Assembly (NCBI GenBank): GCA_005885405.1
Contig: VAYN01000012.1
Coordinates: forward strand, 138,553-202,552
Direction: 5' to 3'
Length of the DNA: 64,000 nt
Source: Actinomycetota bacterium
GTDB taxonomy: Bacteria > Actinomycetota > Thermoleophilia > Solirubrobacterales > 70-9
In this document: positions 18,768 to 27,542 of the stretch, one piece after another
How positions within the stretch are numbered: position 1 is the stretch's first letter
How the letters are laid out: every line of letters starts with the position of its first letter
Position numbers and translations under genes: made by a program
Notes under the pieces: model-generated
Seen by the model: only the letters and a program-made list of their open reading frames with translations
The model's database searches: none
Told to the model about the DNA's origin: nothing

Positions 18768-19265
18768 TCACCGGAAGCAACCCCGTTCCTGATCGTCGTC
18801 TTCATCCTCTTGCCGGAGACGGCGCTGTCGCTCCGAGATTTCGTGCTCCTGTTGCACCGCACGCTTGAGGCGCTGCTGGAACTCTGGATCAGCCCGCCGT
18901 GCGGCGATGTGCCTTTCGATCGCCGCTCGCGCATCCTCCGAAACGGGTGCATCCTCGGCTCCACCACCACCGATAGGCATCCCGGGGTTCGTCGGCATCC
19001 CCAACAAGCCCTCACCGAATAGCAGCCGTTTGAAATGAAGGGCGGGGCGGCTGGGTTGCAAACAGAATCCGTCGCTAAAGACGAGGCCCTCGTCGTCAAG
19101 CCTGCGGAGGGCGCGGGCGAGAGCGATGCCTCCGGTGAGGGTCTGAGGGTTCGGGAGGAGCCGATTCGCGACGGTCGGCAGCGTCAGCACTTCGGGATGC
19201 TCGCGAAGGACAAGGGCCAAAATGGCAAGCTGCATTTCAAGATCGCATCCGGCCGAAGAAGTCAT
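18768..19265 (-). CDS. Hypothetical winged-helix-like protein
   Basis: 165 aa; LALVLREHPEVLTLPTVANRLLPNPQ...GGIALARALRRLDDEGLVFSDG suggests wHTH. Confidence 0.5.
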   Translation of the reverse strand: MTSSAGCDLEMQLAILALVLREHPEVLTLPTVANRLLPNPQTLTGGIALARALRRLDDEGLVFSDGFCLQPSRPALHFKRLLFGEGLLGMPTNPGMPIGGGGAEDAPVSEDARAAIERHIAARRADPEFQQRLKRAVQQEHEISERQRRLRQEDEDDDQERGCFR

Positions 19266-19576
19266 TGACCCCGGCCCCCTTTCCTAAGTAGAGGGGAGGC
19301 CGGGGATTCGACATAGAAGTCACCGTCAACGTGATAGCCCGCGCGCCACTCCAGCCCGGCGAGAAGTACGCAGGGCGACTGGTTCGTAGCGGCGGCGAGT
19401 TTCAGGATGGTGTCCGCTCGCACCATTCGCTGACCTAGCTCGATGGCGCCGATGGCGGTGCGGGCCATCCCTACGGCGGCGGCCAATTCGCCTTGCGTGA
19501 GAAAGCCCGCCCGGCGCCGGCTCCGCCAGAGGTTCCGGCCGAACCGCTCGCCGAGCGGGGTCAACCTCACGTCCAT
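19262..19576 (-). CDS. XRE-family HTH regulator
   Basis: FGRNLWRSRRRAGFLTQGELAAAVGMARTAIGAIELGQRMVRADTILKLAAA. Confidence 0.8.
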   Translation of the reverse strand: MDVRLTPLGERFGRNLWRSRRRAGFLTQGELAAAVGMARTAIGAIELGQRMVRADTILKLAAATNQSPCVLLAGLEWRAGYHVDGDFYVESPASPLLRKGGRGQ

Positions 19577-20358
19577 CAGGTCTCACCCCTCCCGGCGATC
19601 CTGCGCACCTCGCGCATCCACTCTTCCCTCGCCGCCCGCCGGGGGGCGGCCACCTTCTCGATGAGGACGGCCAGATCGGAGCCATCACCGTCGAGGGCCT
19701 TGCAGATCTCGCGAAACATGCGGAGGGCTGGGTTGGAGCATTCGGCCTCCTCGAGCTGGGCGATGAAGGCGGCGGTGGTGGGAGCCTTCGAAGCGAGCTG
19801 ATCGCGGGTCAAGCCACGCTCCTCCCGCAGCGCTTTCAAGGCCGCCCCCGCCCGCACCAACCACGATTGATCGGGGGGCTGGTGACGAGGGCCCTCCGGC
19901 GCGTCGTCGCTCAACGCATCGAGGATATCTCGCTCGTGCGGGTCTTCCCCCATTTGTCTGAGGCGGTCCTTAAACCGCTCCCTGCTCTCGTAGCCGACAG
20001 GCGATATTCGGAACCCGCCCGGAAGGTCGAAATCAAGCACCTCGTAGCCGCTCATCTCAGCGATGGCAGGTGGGGTCTCGTAACTTTCATGCCGGGGCGG
20101 GTCCCACCACAGCCAAGCTACGAGCTGGCACGTGCTGACTTCCAGACCTGCGGCCAGCACGAGGATCGTGTCGAGGCGGGGCACCTGCTCGCCGCGTTCG
20201 ATCTTGCTGAGAACTTGGCGCCTCATCCCGATGCGCGCTGCAAGCTCCTGCTGCTGGAGACCGGCTTCGATCCGAAGCCAGACAACATTCGCGCCGAATC
20301 GCTCGCCCATCGTCCACTGTTTCATCACCCAGGCGTCTTCGATGCCGAGGCCGCTCAT
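19576..20358 (-). CDS. XRE-family regulator with two HTH domains
   Basis: HTH1 FGANVVWLRIEAGLQQQELAARIGMRRQVLSKIERGEQVPRLDTILVLAAGL; HTH2 LKALREERGLTRDQLASKAPTTAAFIAQLEEAECSNPALRMFREICKAL. Confidence 0.8.
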   Translation of the reverse strand: MSGLGIEDAWVMKQWTMGERFGANVVWLRIEAGLQQQELAARIGMRRQVLSKIERGEQVPRLDTILVLAAGLEVSTCQLVAWLWWDPPRHESYETPPAIAEMSGYEVLDFDLPGGFRISPVGYESRERFKDRLRQMGEDPHERDILDALSDDAPEGPRHQPPDQSWLVRAGAALKALREERGLTRDQLASKAPTTAAFIAQLEEAECSNPALRMFREICKALDGDGSDLAVLIEKVAAPRRAAREEWMREVRRIAGRGET

Positions 20359-20720
20359 TTCGAGCCCCCCTTCGGGGGCGGGTCAAGCTGGATAGCCAAC
20401 CCCATGAGCAGCTCGCAGGGCTCCGTTTCAAGCGCCCCTCCGAGCCTGACGATGGTGTCGAGCCGCGGGGTCCGGCGGCCCCTCTCCAACAAGCTGATCT
20501 CGCTACGGGTCAGCCCTGCGCGGTCGGCGGCGCCCTCTTGGGAAAGGCCCCGCCCCCGGCGCAGCACTACTAGGTTCTCGGCGAACATGCGCGGGACCTC
20601 CGCGCTCGCCTTGGACTGCGCGATGGTCCGCGGCGGACGCTCCCGCAGACTCGTCACCGCTTCAACCCACTTCGGATCGGGCTCCGGCACGTCGAAACCG
20701 AGATTTAGGTTCAGGTCCAT
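20355..20720 (-). CDS. XRE-family HTH regulator
   Basis: FAENLVVLRRGRGLSQEGAADRAGLTRSEISLLERGRRTPRLDTIVRLGGAL; 4-nt overlap with next gene. Confidence 0.8.
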   Translation of the reverse strand: MDLNLNLGFDVPEPDPKWVEAVTSLRERPPRTIAQSKASAEVPRMFAENLVVLRRGRGLSQEGAADRAGLTRSEISLLERGRRTPRLDTIVRLGGALETEPCELLMGLAIQLDPPPKGGSK

Positions 20721-20726
20721 CGCTTC

Positions 20727-21035
20727 TCACGCCCCTTCCTGAAGCTCGGAGAATCGAATCGCCGCCCGGGTTGGGCGCACGGACTCGCCTTCGGGCAGGA
20801 CGGGGTGGAGGAGACCGGCGGCTGCGAGTTCGCGGATTGCCCGCTCATTCGCATCGACCGTCGTGTCGGTCGGCCTACCGCCGGTCATTTCGCGGATCAG
20901 CTCGGCCTTGGTGAGCGTGCTCGGGTGGAGATCGAGCACCTGGCCGAGTACCGCGCGCTCCTGATGATGGTCTTCTTCGTACGTGGTCTGGAACCGCTGA
21001 GTCGTGCCGCGGTCCGTAGGGTTAGAACCAGCCAT
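20727..21035 (-). CDS. Winged-helix-like hypothetical protein
   Basis: MAGSNPTDRGTTQRFQTTYEEDHHQERAVLGQVLDLHPSTLTKAELIREMTGG...; called ORF starts farther upstream at 21164 but ATG 21035 is preferred. Confidence 0.5.
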   Translation of the reverse strand: MAGSNPTDRGTTQRFQTTYEEDHHQERAVLGQVLDLHPSTLTKAELIREMTGGRPTDTTVDANERAIRELAAAGLLHPVLPEGESVRPTRAAIRFSELQEGA

Positions 21036-21118
21036 TAGGGAGGTACCGCCTTCCTTTTGGTCAGGTCTCCGGCGGCGTTGCCGCGCCGTCCGGAGGCCGC
21101 TTATGTTCTCGTGGGGGT

Positions 21119-21208
21119 GGACGCGATTCCTCGGGGGCCAGAACCGCGGCGGCCGGGTCCCCACCCACCGCCGCGCGGCTCACGCCCGGCCCCCGAGGAA
21201 TCGCGTCC
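21119..21208. repeat. Perfect 21-bp inverted repeat with 48-nt spacer
   Basis: Left arm 21119-21139 ggacgcgattcctcgggggcc; right arm 21188-21208 ggcccccgaggaatcgcgtcc, exact reverse complement. Confidence 0.9.
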
Positions 21209-21220
21209 GAGGGCTGCCGC

Positions 21221-21562
21221 TCAGGCGAGGTCGTATTCCCGCGGCTTCTTGTTGGTCAGCTTCACCTTGCCGGCCTTCTCCAGCCGTTCGAGGCAGTTAG
21301 CGATAGCGCCGGGGGAGCGTTTGATCCCGCGGCCGACGACTCCCGAGGTGGCGGGCAGCTTCGCCCGGTTCCTCTTCATGTAGCCGATCACTAGCCCGTC
21401 GAGTGCCCCGGGGCTGAGGCGGCTGCCGCCGTCGTTTTTGGAGACTTTCGCCCCCGCCGAGGTGCGTTTCGTCTTGGCGCTTTTGCTGCCTTTGCGGGTG
21501 CTGCCGCCGGCCTTGCTTTTGCTGCTTCCGCCGGCCGTGCTTTTGGTTGCGGTGGCGCTCAT
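21221..21562 (-). CDS. Basic-tailed (histone H1-like) winged-helix protein
   Basis: 113 aa; N-term Lys/Ser/Ala/Gly-rich; C-term LSPGALDGLVIGYMKRNRAKLPATSGVVGRGIKRSPGAIANCLERLEKAGKVKLTNKKPREYDLA. Confidence 0.65.
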   Translation of the reverse strand: MSATATKSTAGGSSKSKAGGSTRKGSKSAKTKRTSAGAKVSKNDGGSRLSPGALDGLVIGYMKRNRAKLPATSGVVGRGIKRSPGAIANCLERLEKAGKVKLTNKKPREYDLA

Positions 21563-21784
21563 CCTCGATCTCCTATTTCCGTTGGGGCGTCGCCGTTGCG
21601 ATGCCGGTACGGATGTCTTAGCTCTGGTGGCCGGCCAAAGCGAGCGGAATCAAGGGCAATCGACGCGAATCGCCGCATATCTAGCCCCCATCTGCCAGTT
21701 TCTGCCAGGTAGGGGGCCGATTTTCGGTCTCGGTTTAAACGGATGCCGAAACCCGATCTTGCGACATGCAGGGGGTTTCGCCGA

Positions 21785-21857
21785 TGGAGCTAGGCGGATT
21801 CGAACCGCCGACCTCCTGGGTGCGATCCAGGCGCTCTGCCAGCTGAGCTATAGCCCC
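21785..21857 (-). tRNA. tRNA-Ala(CGC)
   Basis: GGGGCTATAGCTCAGCTGGCAGAGCGCCTGGATCGCACCCAGGAGGTCGGCGGTTCGAATCCGCCTAGCTCCA; anticodon loop ATCGCAC. Confidence 0.95.
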
Positions 21858-21950
21858 GGGCTTTGCAGGGCGGAAAGTCGGGCTTTCCGTTCCTCGCGGA
21901 GAGGAAGGATAGCTGCAAGGTCTTAGTATCGGGGCCGTTCGTCCCCTGCT

Positions 21951-23777
21951 TTGAGGAGATCCCTTTTGACTGTCTCGTCGCCTTTAGTTGCCGTTCGCGT
22001 GTTCTTGGCCCTCTGCGCGGTCGTTCTGCTCTCGCTTGTCGTCAAGGTTGGCGCTGCGGATGCGGATGCAATCGGCCCGCAGTTCCCGATCAGCTCGGGC
22101 AACCATCCTTCCGAAGGGCTGCAGGCCGGCTTCCAGGATGAGGTCTTCAACGAGAAGACCGGTCAGTATCTGGTCGTCTACGTCGCCGCGACTACGGCCG
22201 AAACGGATGACATCTACGGCCAGTTCGTCGACGTCAACGGCAACCTCGTCGGCGGCGAGTTCCGGATCTCCACCACCTCGGCCGACCACGGCGAATACAA
22301 CCCCGCCAGCGTCGGTTACGACTCGGAGACCGGGCGCTACCTCGTTGCCTGGGACCGCGACGAAACGGTGCAGGCGCGCGTCCTCAACCCGGACGGCAGC
22401 CCCGTGACCGGCGAAACCCCGATTGCGGCCAAACAGGACGACATTGAGACGGAGGCGATCGCCTACAGCCCCGTCAGCCACGAGTACCTGGTCGCCTGGA
22501 AGGCATTTTCCGATGGTCGCGTCTACGTCCAGCGGTTGAACCAGGACGGCGGTCAGGTCGGCCCTGACGACCAGGTCGTCGGCGGCAGTCCGACGCTGAG
22601 AGTTGACGACGCGCTCGACGTCGCCTACAACGCGACCAGCCTCGAGTACATGGTCGTCTTCAACGCCGAACCCGAAGCCGGCGGCGGCGAGGAGGTCTTC
22701 GGCCAGCGCCTCGACCTTGGAGCGAACCAGATCGGCAAAGACGACTTCCCGATTTCCGAGATGGGCCCCCCGGGCGACGAAAGCACCACCTTCGAAGCTG
22801 CTCCGCCGAGCATCGTCTGGAACTCGAACCTGAACCAGTACCTCGTCGCCTGGCACGGCAACGACGGGGTGCCGCCCTTTGCCACCAACGAGCGCGAGGT
22901 CTTCGGCCAGCTGCTCGCGGCTGACGGGACCCAGATCGGCCCGGACGACTTCCGCATCTCCGACGTTGGCGTTGACGGAGACGCGAAATCCAATGCTTTC
23001 CGCCCGCGGATGGCCTATGACCCGTTCGGCAACCAGTACCTCGTCGTCTGGCACGGCGACGAGATCATCTCGCCGCTGATCGACAACGAGTTCGAGATCT
23101 ACGGTCAGTACCTAGCGGCTGACGGCGCACAAATCGGCAACAACGATTTCCGCATCTCCGACATCCAGCCGGACGGAAACAAAGAATTCTCCGCGAACCG
23201 GCCCCAGGTCGCCTACAACACCGTCACCTGTGACTACCTCGTCAGCTACTTCAGCGGCGAACCGAACAGCACCGACGACGCCGACTCAGCCGTGTTCGGT
23301 CGCCGTGTGGCCGGGTCGGTGTGTCCGGACCGAGCGGCTCCTGTGCTGAGCGCCCTGAAAGTGACTCCGAAGAAGATCGCTTCCGGGATCAAGCTGAAAC
23401 GCCGTAAGGCAACGGCTTCCGCTGCTGCCAAGGCAGCGCCTAAACGGGCAAAAGCTCGCTACACCCTGAGTGAGTCCGCCAATGTTGTCTTCACCGTCGA
23501 GCGCAAGGTCCCCGGCAAGAAAGTGGGCGGTAAATGCCGGAAGCTGAAGAAAGGCGAGAAGCCGGGCGCCCGGCGCTGCGCCCTCTGGGTCAAGACCGGC
23601 AAGAAGCTGGAACAGGGCGCTGTGGCCGGTGCCAACGTCAAGTCGTTCTCGGCCAAATCATTCCGCAAGAAGGGCCTGAAGCCCGGCGCCTACCGCCTCC
23701 TCGCGGTGGCCACCGACGCCGCTGGCAACGTCTCGGGCCTGGCCCTCGCCAGGTTCAACGTCGTCCAGCCGCGCTGA
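21951..23777 (+). CDS. Secreted beta-propeller-like repeat protein
   Basis: Signal-like N-term; repeats of YLVVWHGD...EVFGQxLxADGxQIGPDDFRIS; Lys-rich C-terminal region. Confidence 0.75.
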   Translation: MRRSLLTVSSPLVAVRVFLALCAVVLLSLVVKVGAADADAIGPQFPISSGNHPSEGLQAGFQDEVFNEKTGQYLVVYVAATTAETDDIYGQFVDVNGNLVGGEFRISTTSADHGEYNPASVGYDSETGRYLVAWDRDETVQARVLNPDGSPVTGETPIAAKQDDIETEAIAYSPVSHEYLVAWKAFSDGRVYVQRLNQDGGQVGPDDQVVGGSPTLRVDDALDVAYNATSLEYMVVFNAEPEAGGGEEVFGQRLDLGANQIGKDDFPISEMGPPGDESTTFEAAPPSIVWNSNLNQYLVAWHGNDGVPPFATNEREVFGQLLAADGTQIGPDDFRISDVGVDGDAKSNAFRPRMAYDPFGNQYLVVWHGDEIISPLIDNEFEIYGQYLAADGAQIGNNDFRISDIQPDGNKEFSANRPQVAYNTVTCDYLVSYFSGEPNSTDDADSAVFGRRVAGSVCPDRAAPVLSALKVTPKKIASGIKLKRRKATASAAAKAAPKRAKARYTLSESANVVFTVERKVPGKKVGGKCRKLKKGEKPGARRCALWVKTGKKLEQGAVAGANVKSFSAKSFRKKGLKPGAYRLLAVATDAAGNVSGLALARFNVVQPR

Positions 23778-23786
23778 ACCGGCCAA

Positions 23787-23817
23787 AGGGTCCGACCGCT
23801 GTTTCGGCGGTCGGACC
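23787..23817. terminator. Strong terminator-type hairpin
   Basis: gggtccgaccgc-tgtttcg-gcggtcggaccc, perfect 12-bp stem 10 nt after the CDS stop. Confidence 0.7.
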
Positions 23818-23903
23818 CCGAGGCTGGGAAGTTGCTCGCAGGGCCTCGCACGATCAGGGATAACCGCATAGTCTTTGGCAGCTTCCCCGAGGGAACCTTG
23901 AGC

Positions 23904-24818
23904 ATGAGCATCCTCGACGACGCAATCCGAGAGCACCTGGAACTGAAGCGCCAGCACGGCGCCGACGAGTCCGAGATCAAACGTCTGGAGGACGAGGCGT
24001 TCGGGCCCCCTGGGCGGCCCGAGGAGCCCGACCCGATGGCCGAGGCGCCGACCGAGTTCATGGCCACCCCGGAGGCGGCCGAGGCTGTTGAGGGCGCGGA
24101 GCTGGAGGGTGGCCGTCGGATCAACATCGCCGACCTGCAGGAGCCGCCGCAGCCGGCCGCCCCGGCCGAGGACCCGGTCCAGGCCGCGCCGCCCGCTGAG
24201 GAGGAGCCGCTCGAGGTCCTCGACGAGGAGCAGGCGATGGAGCACGACGCGGAGGTCGAGCCGCCTGAGCCGGCCCACTCGACCGAAGAGCGCCACGCGA
24301 TCGCCGAACAGCCGACGGAAATGTTCGACATCGAGGCCGAGATGGGGACCGAGGACGCGCCCGCGACCGAGGCTCCCAGCCCCTCCGACGAGGAGATCGT
24401 CGAGGAGGAGGCCGCCGAGCCGCGACTGGCGCCAGTCGAACCGGCGACCGAGATCCACGCGATCCGCACCGAGGCGCCCGAGGAGGCTGCCGCGGACGAG
24501 GAGGAAGAGGACGACGACTTCTGGAACGAGCAGCGCCTCTCCGACGAGCTCGACCAGGCACTCGAGGCACCGCTCAGCGAGGAGCCGGCCGTGGAGGAGC
24601 AGCAGCCGCTCGAGCCGATCTCAGAGGAGCCCGAGCAACCCGCGCCCCGCGCGGCGGAGCCCGCCCCATCCGAGCCCGAGCAGCAAACCGACTACGACCC
24701 GGACACCGGCCACGAGGACGTGCTCGAAGACACGCCCGAGTTCCTCGAGGACGCCCCGGAGGACGACGAGCTCTGGTTCGAGCAGAAGCCTCCGAAGGAC
24801 TTCGACTTCGACGACTAG
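23904..24818 (+). CDS. Highly acidic, low-complexity Glu/Pro/Ala-rich protein
   Basis: MSILDDAIREHLELKRQHGADESEIKRLEDEAFGPPGRPEEPDP..., continues as E/P/A-rich sequence to DFDFDD*. Confidence 0.65.
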   Translation: MSILDDAIREHLELKRQHGADESEIKRLEDEAFGPPGRPEEPDPMAEAPTEFMATPEAAEAVEGAELEGGRRINIADLQEPPQPAAPAEDPVQAAPPAEEEPLEVLDEEQAMEHDAEVEPPEPAHSTEERHAIAEQPTEMFDIEAEMGTEDAPATEAPSPSDEEIVEEEAAEPRLAPVEPATEIHAIRTEAPEEAAADEEEEDDDFWNEQRLSDELDQALEAPLSEEPAVEEQQPLEPISEEPEQPAPRAAEPAPSEPEQQTDYDPDTGHEDVLEDTPEFLEDAPEDDELWFEQKPPKDFDFDD

Positions 24819-24822
24819 CCAG

Positions 24823-24895
24823 TGGAGCCAGCCGGGTTCGAACCGGCGACCTCCTGCTTGCAAAGCAGGCGCTCTGCCAACTGAGCTATGGCCCC
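24823..24895 (-). tRNA. tRNA-Ala(TGC)
   Basis: GGGGCCATAGCTCAGTTGGCAGAGCGCCTGCTTTGCAAGCAGGAGGTCGCCGGTTCGAACCCGGCTGGCTCCA; anticodon loop TTTGCAA. Confidence 0.97.
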
Positions 24896-24940
24896 GCAGA
24901 GCGGATTGTAGGTGTCGCGCCCTAGTCAGCAGCCGAGTTC

Positions 24941-25912
24941 TTAAGACGCAAGCAGGCTCTCCGCCCGATGCCCCTCGGGCAGGTTCTGGTCGGCGTGGTA
25001 GCTGGAGCGGACCAGGGGGCCGGCGGCGACGGACTCGAAGCCGAGGTCGTAGGCGGCTTGCTCGAGGGCTTTGAACTCGTCCGGGTGCCAGTAGCGGACT
25101 ACCGGCAGGTGGTTCTCGGTCGGGCGCAGGTACTGGCCGACGGTGAGGACCTGGACCTCGTGCTCGCGGAGGAGGCCGAAGGTCTCGACCATCTCCTCGA
25201 AGGTCTCGCCGAGGCCGACCATCAGGCCGGACTTGGTGACGACCTCGTCGCCGCCCATCTCCTTCGCCATCCGCAGGACCCGGGCCGAGCGCAGGAACTC
25301 GGAGCCGCGGCGGGCCAGCGGGTAGAGGCGCGGCACCGTCTCGACGTTGTGGTTGAAGACGTCGGGCCGCTCGTGGACGACCTTCGCCAGCGGCATCTCC
25401 TGGCCGCGGAAGTCGGGGGTGAGGATCTCGACCTTGCACTCCGGCGCCAGCATCCGAATCGAGCGGATGACGCCGACGAAGGCGCTTGCCCCATAGTCGG
25501 GGAGGTCGTCGCGGTCGACCGAGGTGACGACGGCGTGACGCAGCCCCATCGCCTTCACCTGGTTGGCGACGCGTAGCGGCTCCAGCGGGTCGTTCCAGGT
25601 CGGCTTGCCGGTCTGCACGTTGCAGAAGCCGCAGCGCCTGGTGCAGACGTCGCCCAAGATCATGAAAGTCGCGGTGCCGCGCTCCCAGCACTCACCGACG
25701 TTCGGGCAGTTGGCCTCCTCGCAGACCGTGTGGAGGTTGTCGGAGCCGATCTTCTCCTTCAGCCGCCGATAGTTCGGACCGCCGGGCGCCGGCACCTTCA
25801 GCCACGGCGGCTTGCGTGCGCGCCGGAAGGGGACGGTGCCCTCGGCCTCGGCGGCGGTGCCGCCGGGCTTGGCGCGGGAGCGGGTGACGTGGATGCGATC
25901 GGTGCTGGACAC
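24941..25912 (-). CDS. lipA: Lipoyl synthase
   Basis: CEEANCPNVGECWERGTATFMILGDVCTRRCGFCNVQTGKP radical-SAM LipA signature. Confidence 0.97.
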   Translation of the reverse strand: MSSTDRIHVTRSRAKPGGTAAEAEGTVPFRRARKPPWLKVPAPGGPNYRRLKEKIGSDNLHTVCEEANCPNVGECWERGTATFMILGDVCTRRCGFCNVQTGKPTWNDPLEPLRVANQVKAMGLRHAVVTSVDRDDLPDYGASAFVGVIRSIRMLAPECKVEILTPDFRGQEMPLAKVVHERPDVFNHNVETVPRLYPLARRGSEFLRSARVLRMAKEMGGDEVVTKSGLMVGLGETFEEMVETFGLLREHEVQVLTVGQYLRPTENHLPVVRYWHPDEFKALEQAAYDLGFESVAAGPLVRSSYHADQNLPEGHRAESLLAS

Positions 25913-25955
25913 CGACGCCTACGTTAGCTGGAGCGCCGCGCCGCCCGGGTCCGTG

Positions 25956-27530
25956 TCAGCCGGCGATCGGCTTCACTCGCCAGCCGAAGCGGGCCGGCGT
26001 CGGGTCGACATTGCCGAAGCGGTCGATCCCCCGCACCTGGAAGAGGTGCTTGCCCGGCATCACCGAGCTCTTGAACGGGTTGACGCAGGCCTTCCACCTC
26101 TTCTTGTCGAGCTTGCACTGGAAGTGGGACTGGGCCTCGCTCGAGGCGAAGCGGAACTGCGCCTGGCGCTTGTAGGTGGTCCGCGGCGGACCGCTGACGA
26201 TGCGGGTGCCGGGCGGCGTCCGGTCAGTAGGCGTCTCGGAGACGAGGATCGGGCTGCTTCCTCCACTCGCGCCCGGCGGCGTCGACGGCGGCGTCGGCGC
26301 TTGCAGCTCGAAGGCCCCGATGTCTGATCCGTCGCCACCTTCTTTGTCGCTGATCTCCAGGAAGTTGCTGGGGCGGGGAAGGCCGCGCTGGTCGGTAGTG
26401 GCGCCGAAGGAGTTGCCGCGGTCGATCGCGAGGCTGCCCGCGAGCAGGGCGTGGGTGAGGGTGGGCCCGCCGTTGTCCTTCAATTGCGGATCGAGGCCCG
26501 CGGGGAAGCCGACGAGGTCACTTCCTTCCTCGAGCCCGCAGCTGTCGTCTTCGTCGAGGTTGTAGCCGCCTGAATCGAGGTTGTCCAAGCAGCTCTCGGC
26601 GTCCCCCTTTGGTTCGGCGACGATCGTGTCGCGGAGAACCCAATCTCCCGGCGCGCGGAGGTTCGAGCCAGACGTCCCCCCTCCAAGCGCCGAGTTGGCG
26701 GTCAAGGTCACGCCGGTGAGCTGCCCGGTAGCCGTGGCGAAGAGGCCACCCCCCGCGGCGATCGCCCCCGTTCCCTCTTCGGCGAAGACGGCGTTGCCGC
26801 TGATGGTGCTGAGGTCGATGGTCGTTTTGGCCTGCGCGTAGATCCCGCCGCCGAGCGCGGAGCGGGGCCCGCTTCCGCCGCTGAGATCTCGGGCAACATT
26901 GCCGCTGACCGTGCTGCGGTCCATCGTCAGCTCACCGAGGGCGAAGATCCCCCCTCCCTCGGCGCCGGCTTCCCCGGCGCCTTCGGCAACCGCACGGTTG
27001 CCGCTGACGGTCGATTCGCGCAGCGTCAACGGTCCGAGGCTGTAGATCCCGCCGCCACGAGCTGGCCCTTCAACCACACTTGCCGTCGCTTCGCTGCCGA
27101 CCACTGCGACCTTGGTCAAGGTGAGTCCGCCGACCCCGTTCTGGATTGCGCCACCGAGGTTGGAGTCGCCGTCTGCGATTTTCACCCCTTCGAGCGAACT
27201 GGTGCCGCCATTGAAGTCGAGGATCCGAAAGGTCCCCGCCAGCACGGACCGTTTGATCGTCAGGGTCGTCGCACCGGGGCCGGTGATCGCCAGATCCTCT
27301 TCGATAGTCGGCAGCGAGTTTTCGAGCAGAATCGCCCCCGTCACTTCAATGGGTATCGAGTCGTCTCCGCTGTGCTCGTTGGCTTCTTCGATCGACGTCC
27401 GCAAGGTGCCTTTGGCCCCGCTGTCAGCGCTGCTGGTGACGGGATAGGGGAGCGCGGACGCGGAGCCGGCCGGGAGGAGGATGGCCGCGACCAGGGCGAG
27501 CAAGGCAAGCGAGGGGAGGGGGCGGCGCAC
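25956..27530 (-). CDS. Secreted right-handed beta-helix (choice-of-anchor/CSLREA-like) protein
   Basis: Signal peptide; YPVTSSADSGAKGTLRTSIEEAN; repeated GGGIYSLGPLTLRESTVSGN; DIGAFELQ end motif. Confidence 0.8.
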   Translation of the reverse strand: MRRPLPSLALLALVAAILLPAGSASALPYPVTSSADSGAKGTLRTSIEEANEHSGDDSIPIEVTGAILLENSLPTIEEDLAITGPGATTLTIKRSVLAGTFRILDFNGGTSSLEGVKIADGDSNLGGAIQNGVGGLTLTKVAVVGSEATASVVEGPARGGGIYSLGPLTLRESTVSGNRAVAEGAGEAGAEGGGIFALGELTMDRSTVSGNVARDLSGGSGPRSALGGGIYAQAKTTIDLSTISGNAVFAEEGTGAIAAGGGLFATATGQLTGVTLTANSALGGGTSGSNLRAPGDWVLRDTIVAEPKGDAESCLDNLDSGGYNLDEDDSCGLEEGSDLVGFPAGLDPQLKDNGGPTLTHALLAGSLAIDRGNSFGATTDQRGLPRPSNFLEISDKEGGDGSDIGAFELQAPTPPSTPPGASGGSSPILVSETPTDRTPPGTRIVSGPPRTTYKRQAQFRFASSEAQSHFQCKLDKKRWKACVNPFKSSVMPGKHLFQVRGIDRFGNVDPTPARFGWRVKPIAG

Positions 27531-27542
27531 GGTCGCGGCAGC

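Noticed and set aside
24088-25074. 328-aa Arg/Ser-rich plus ORF, and 24621..25691 minus ORF
   Set aside because: Off-frame translations of the acidic gene, tRNA-Ala and lipA.
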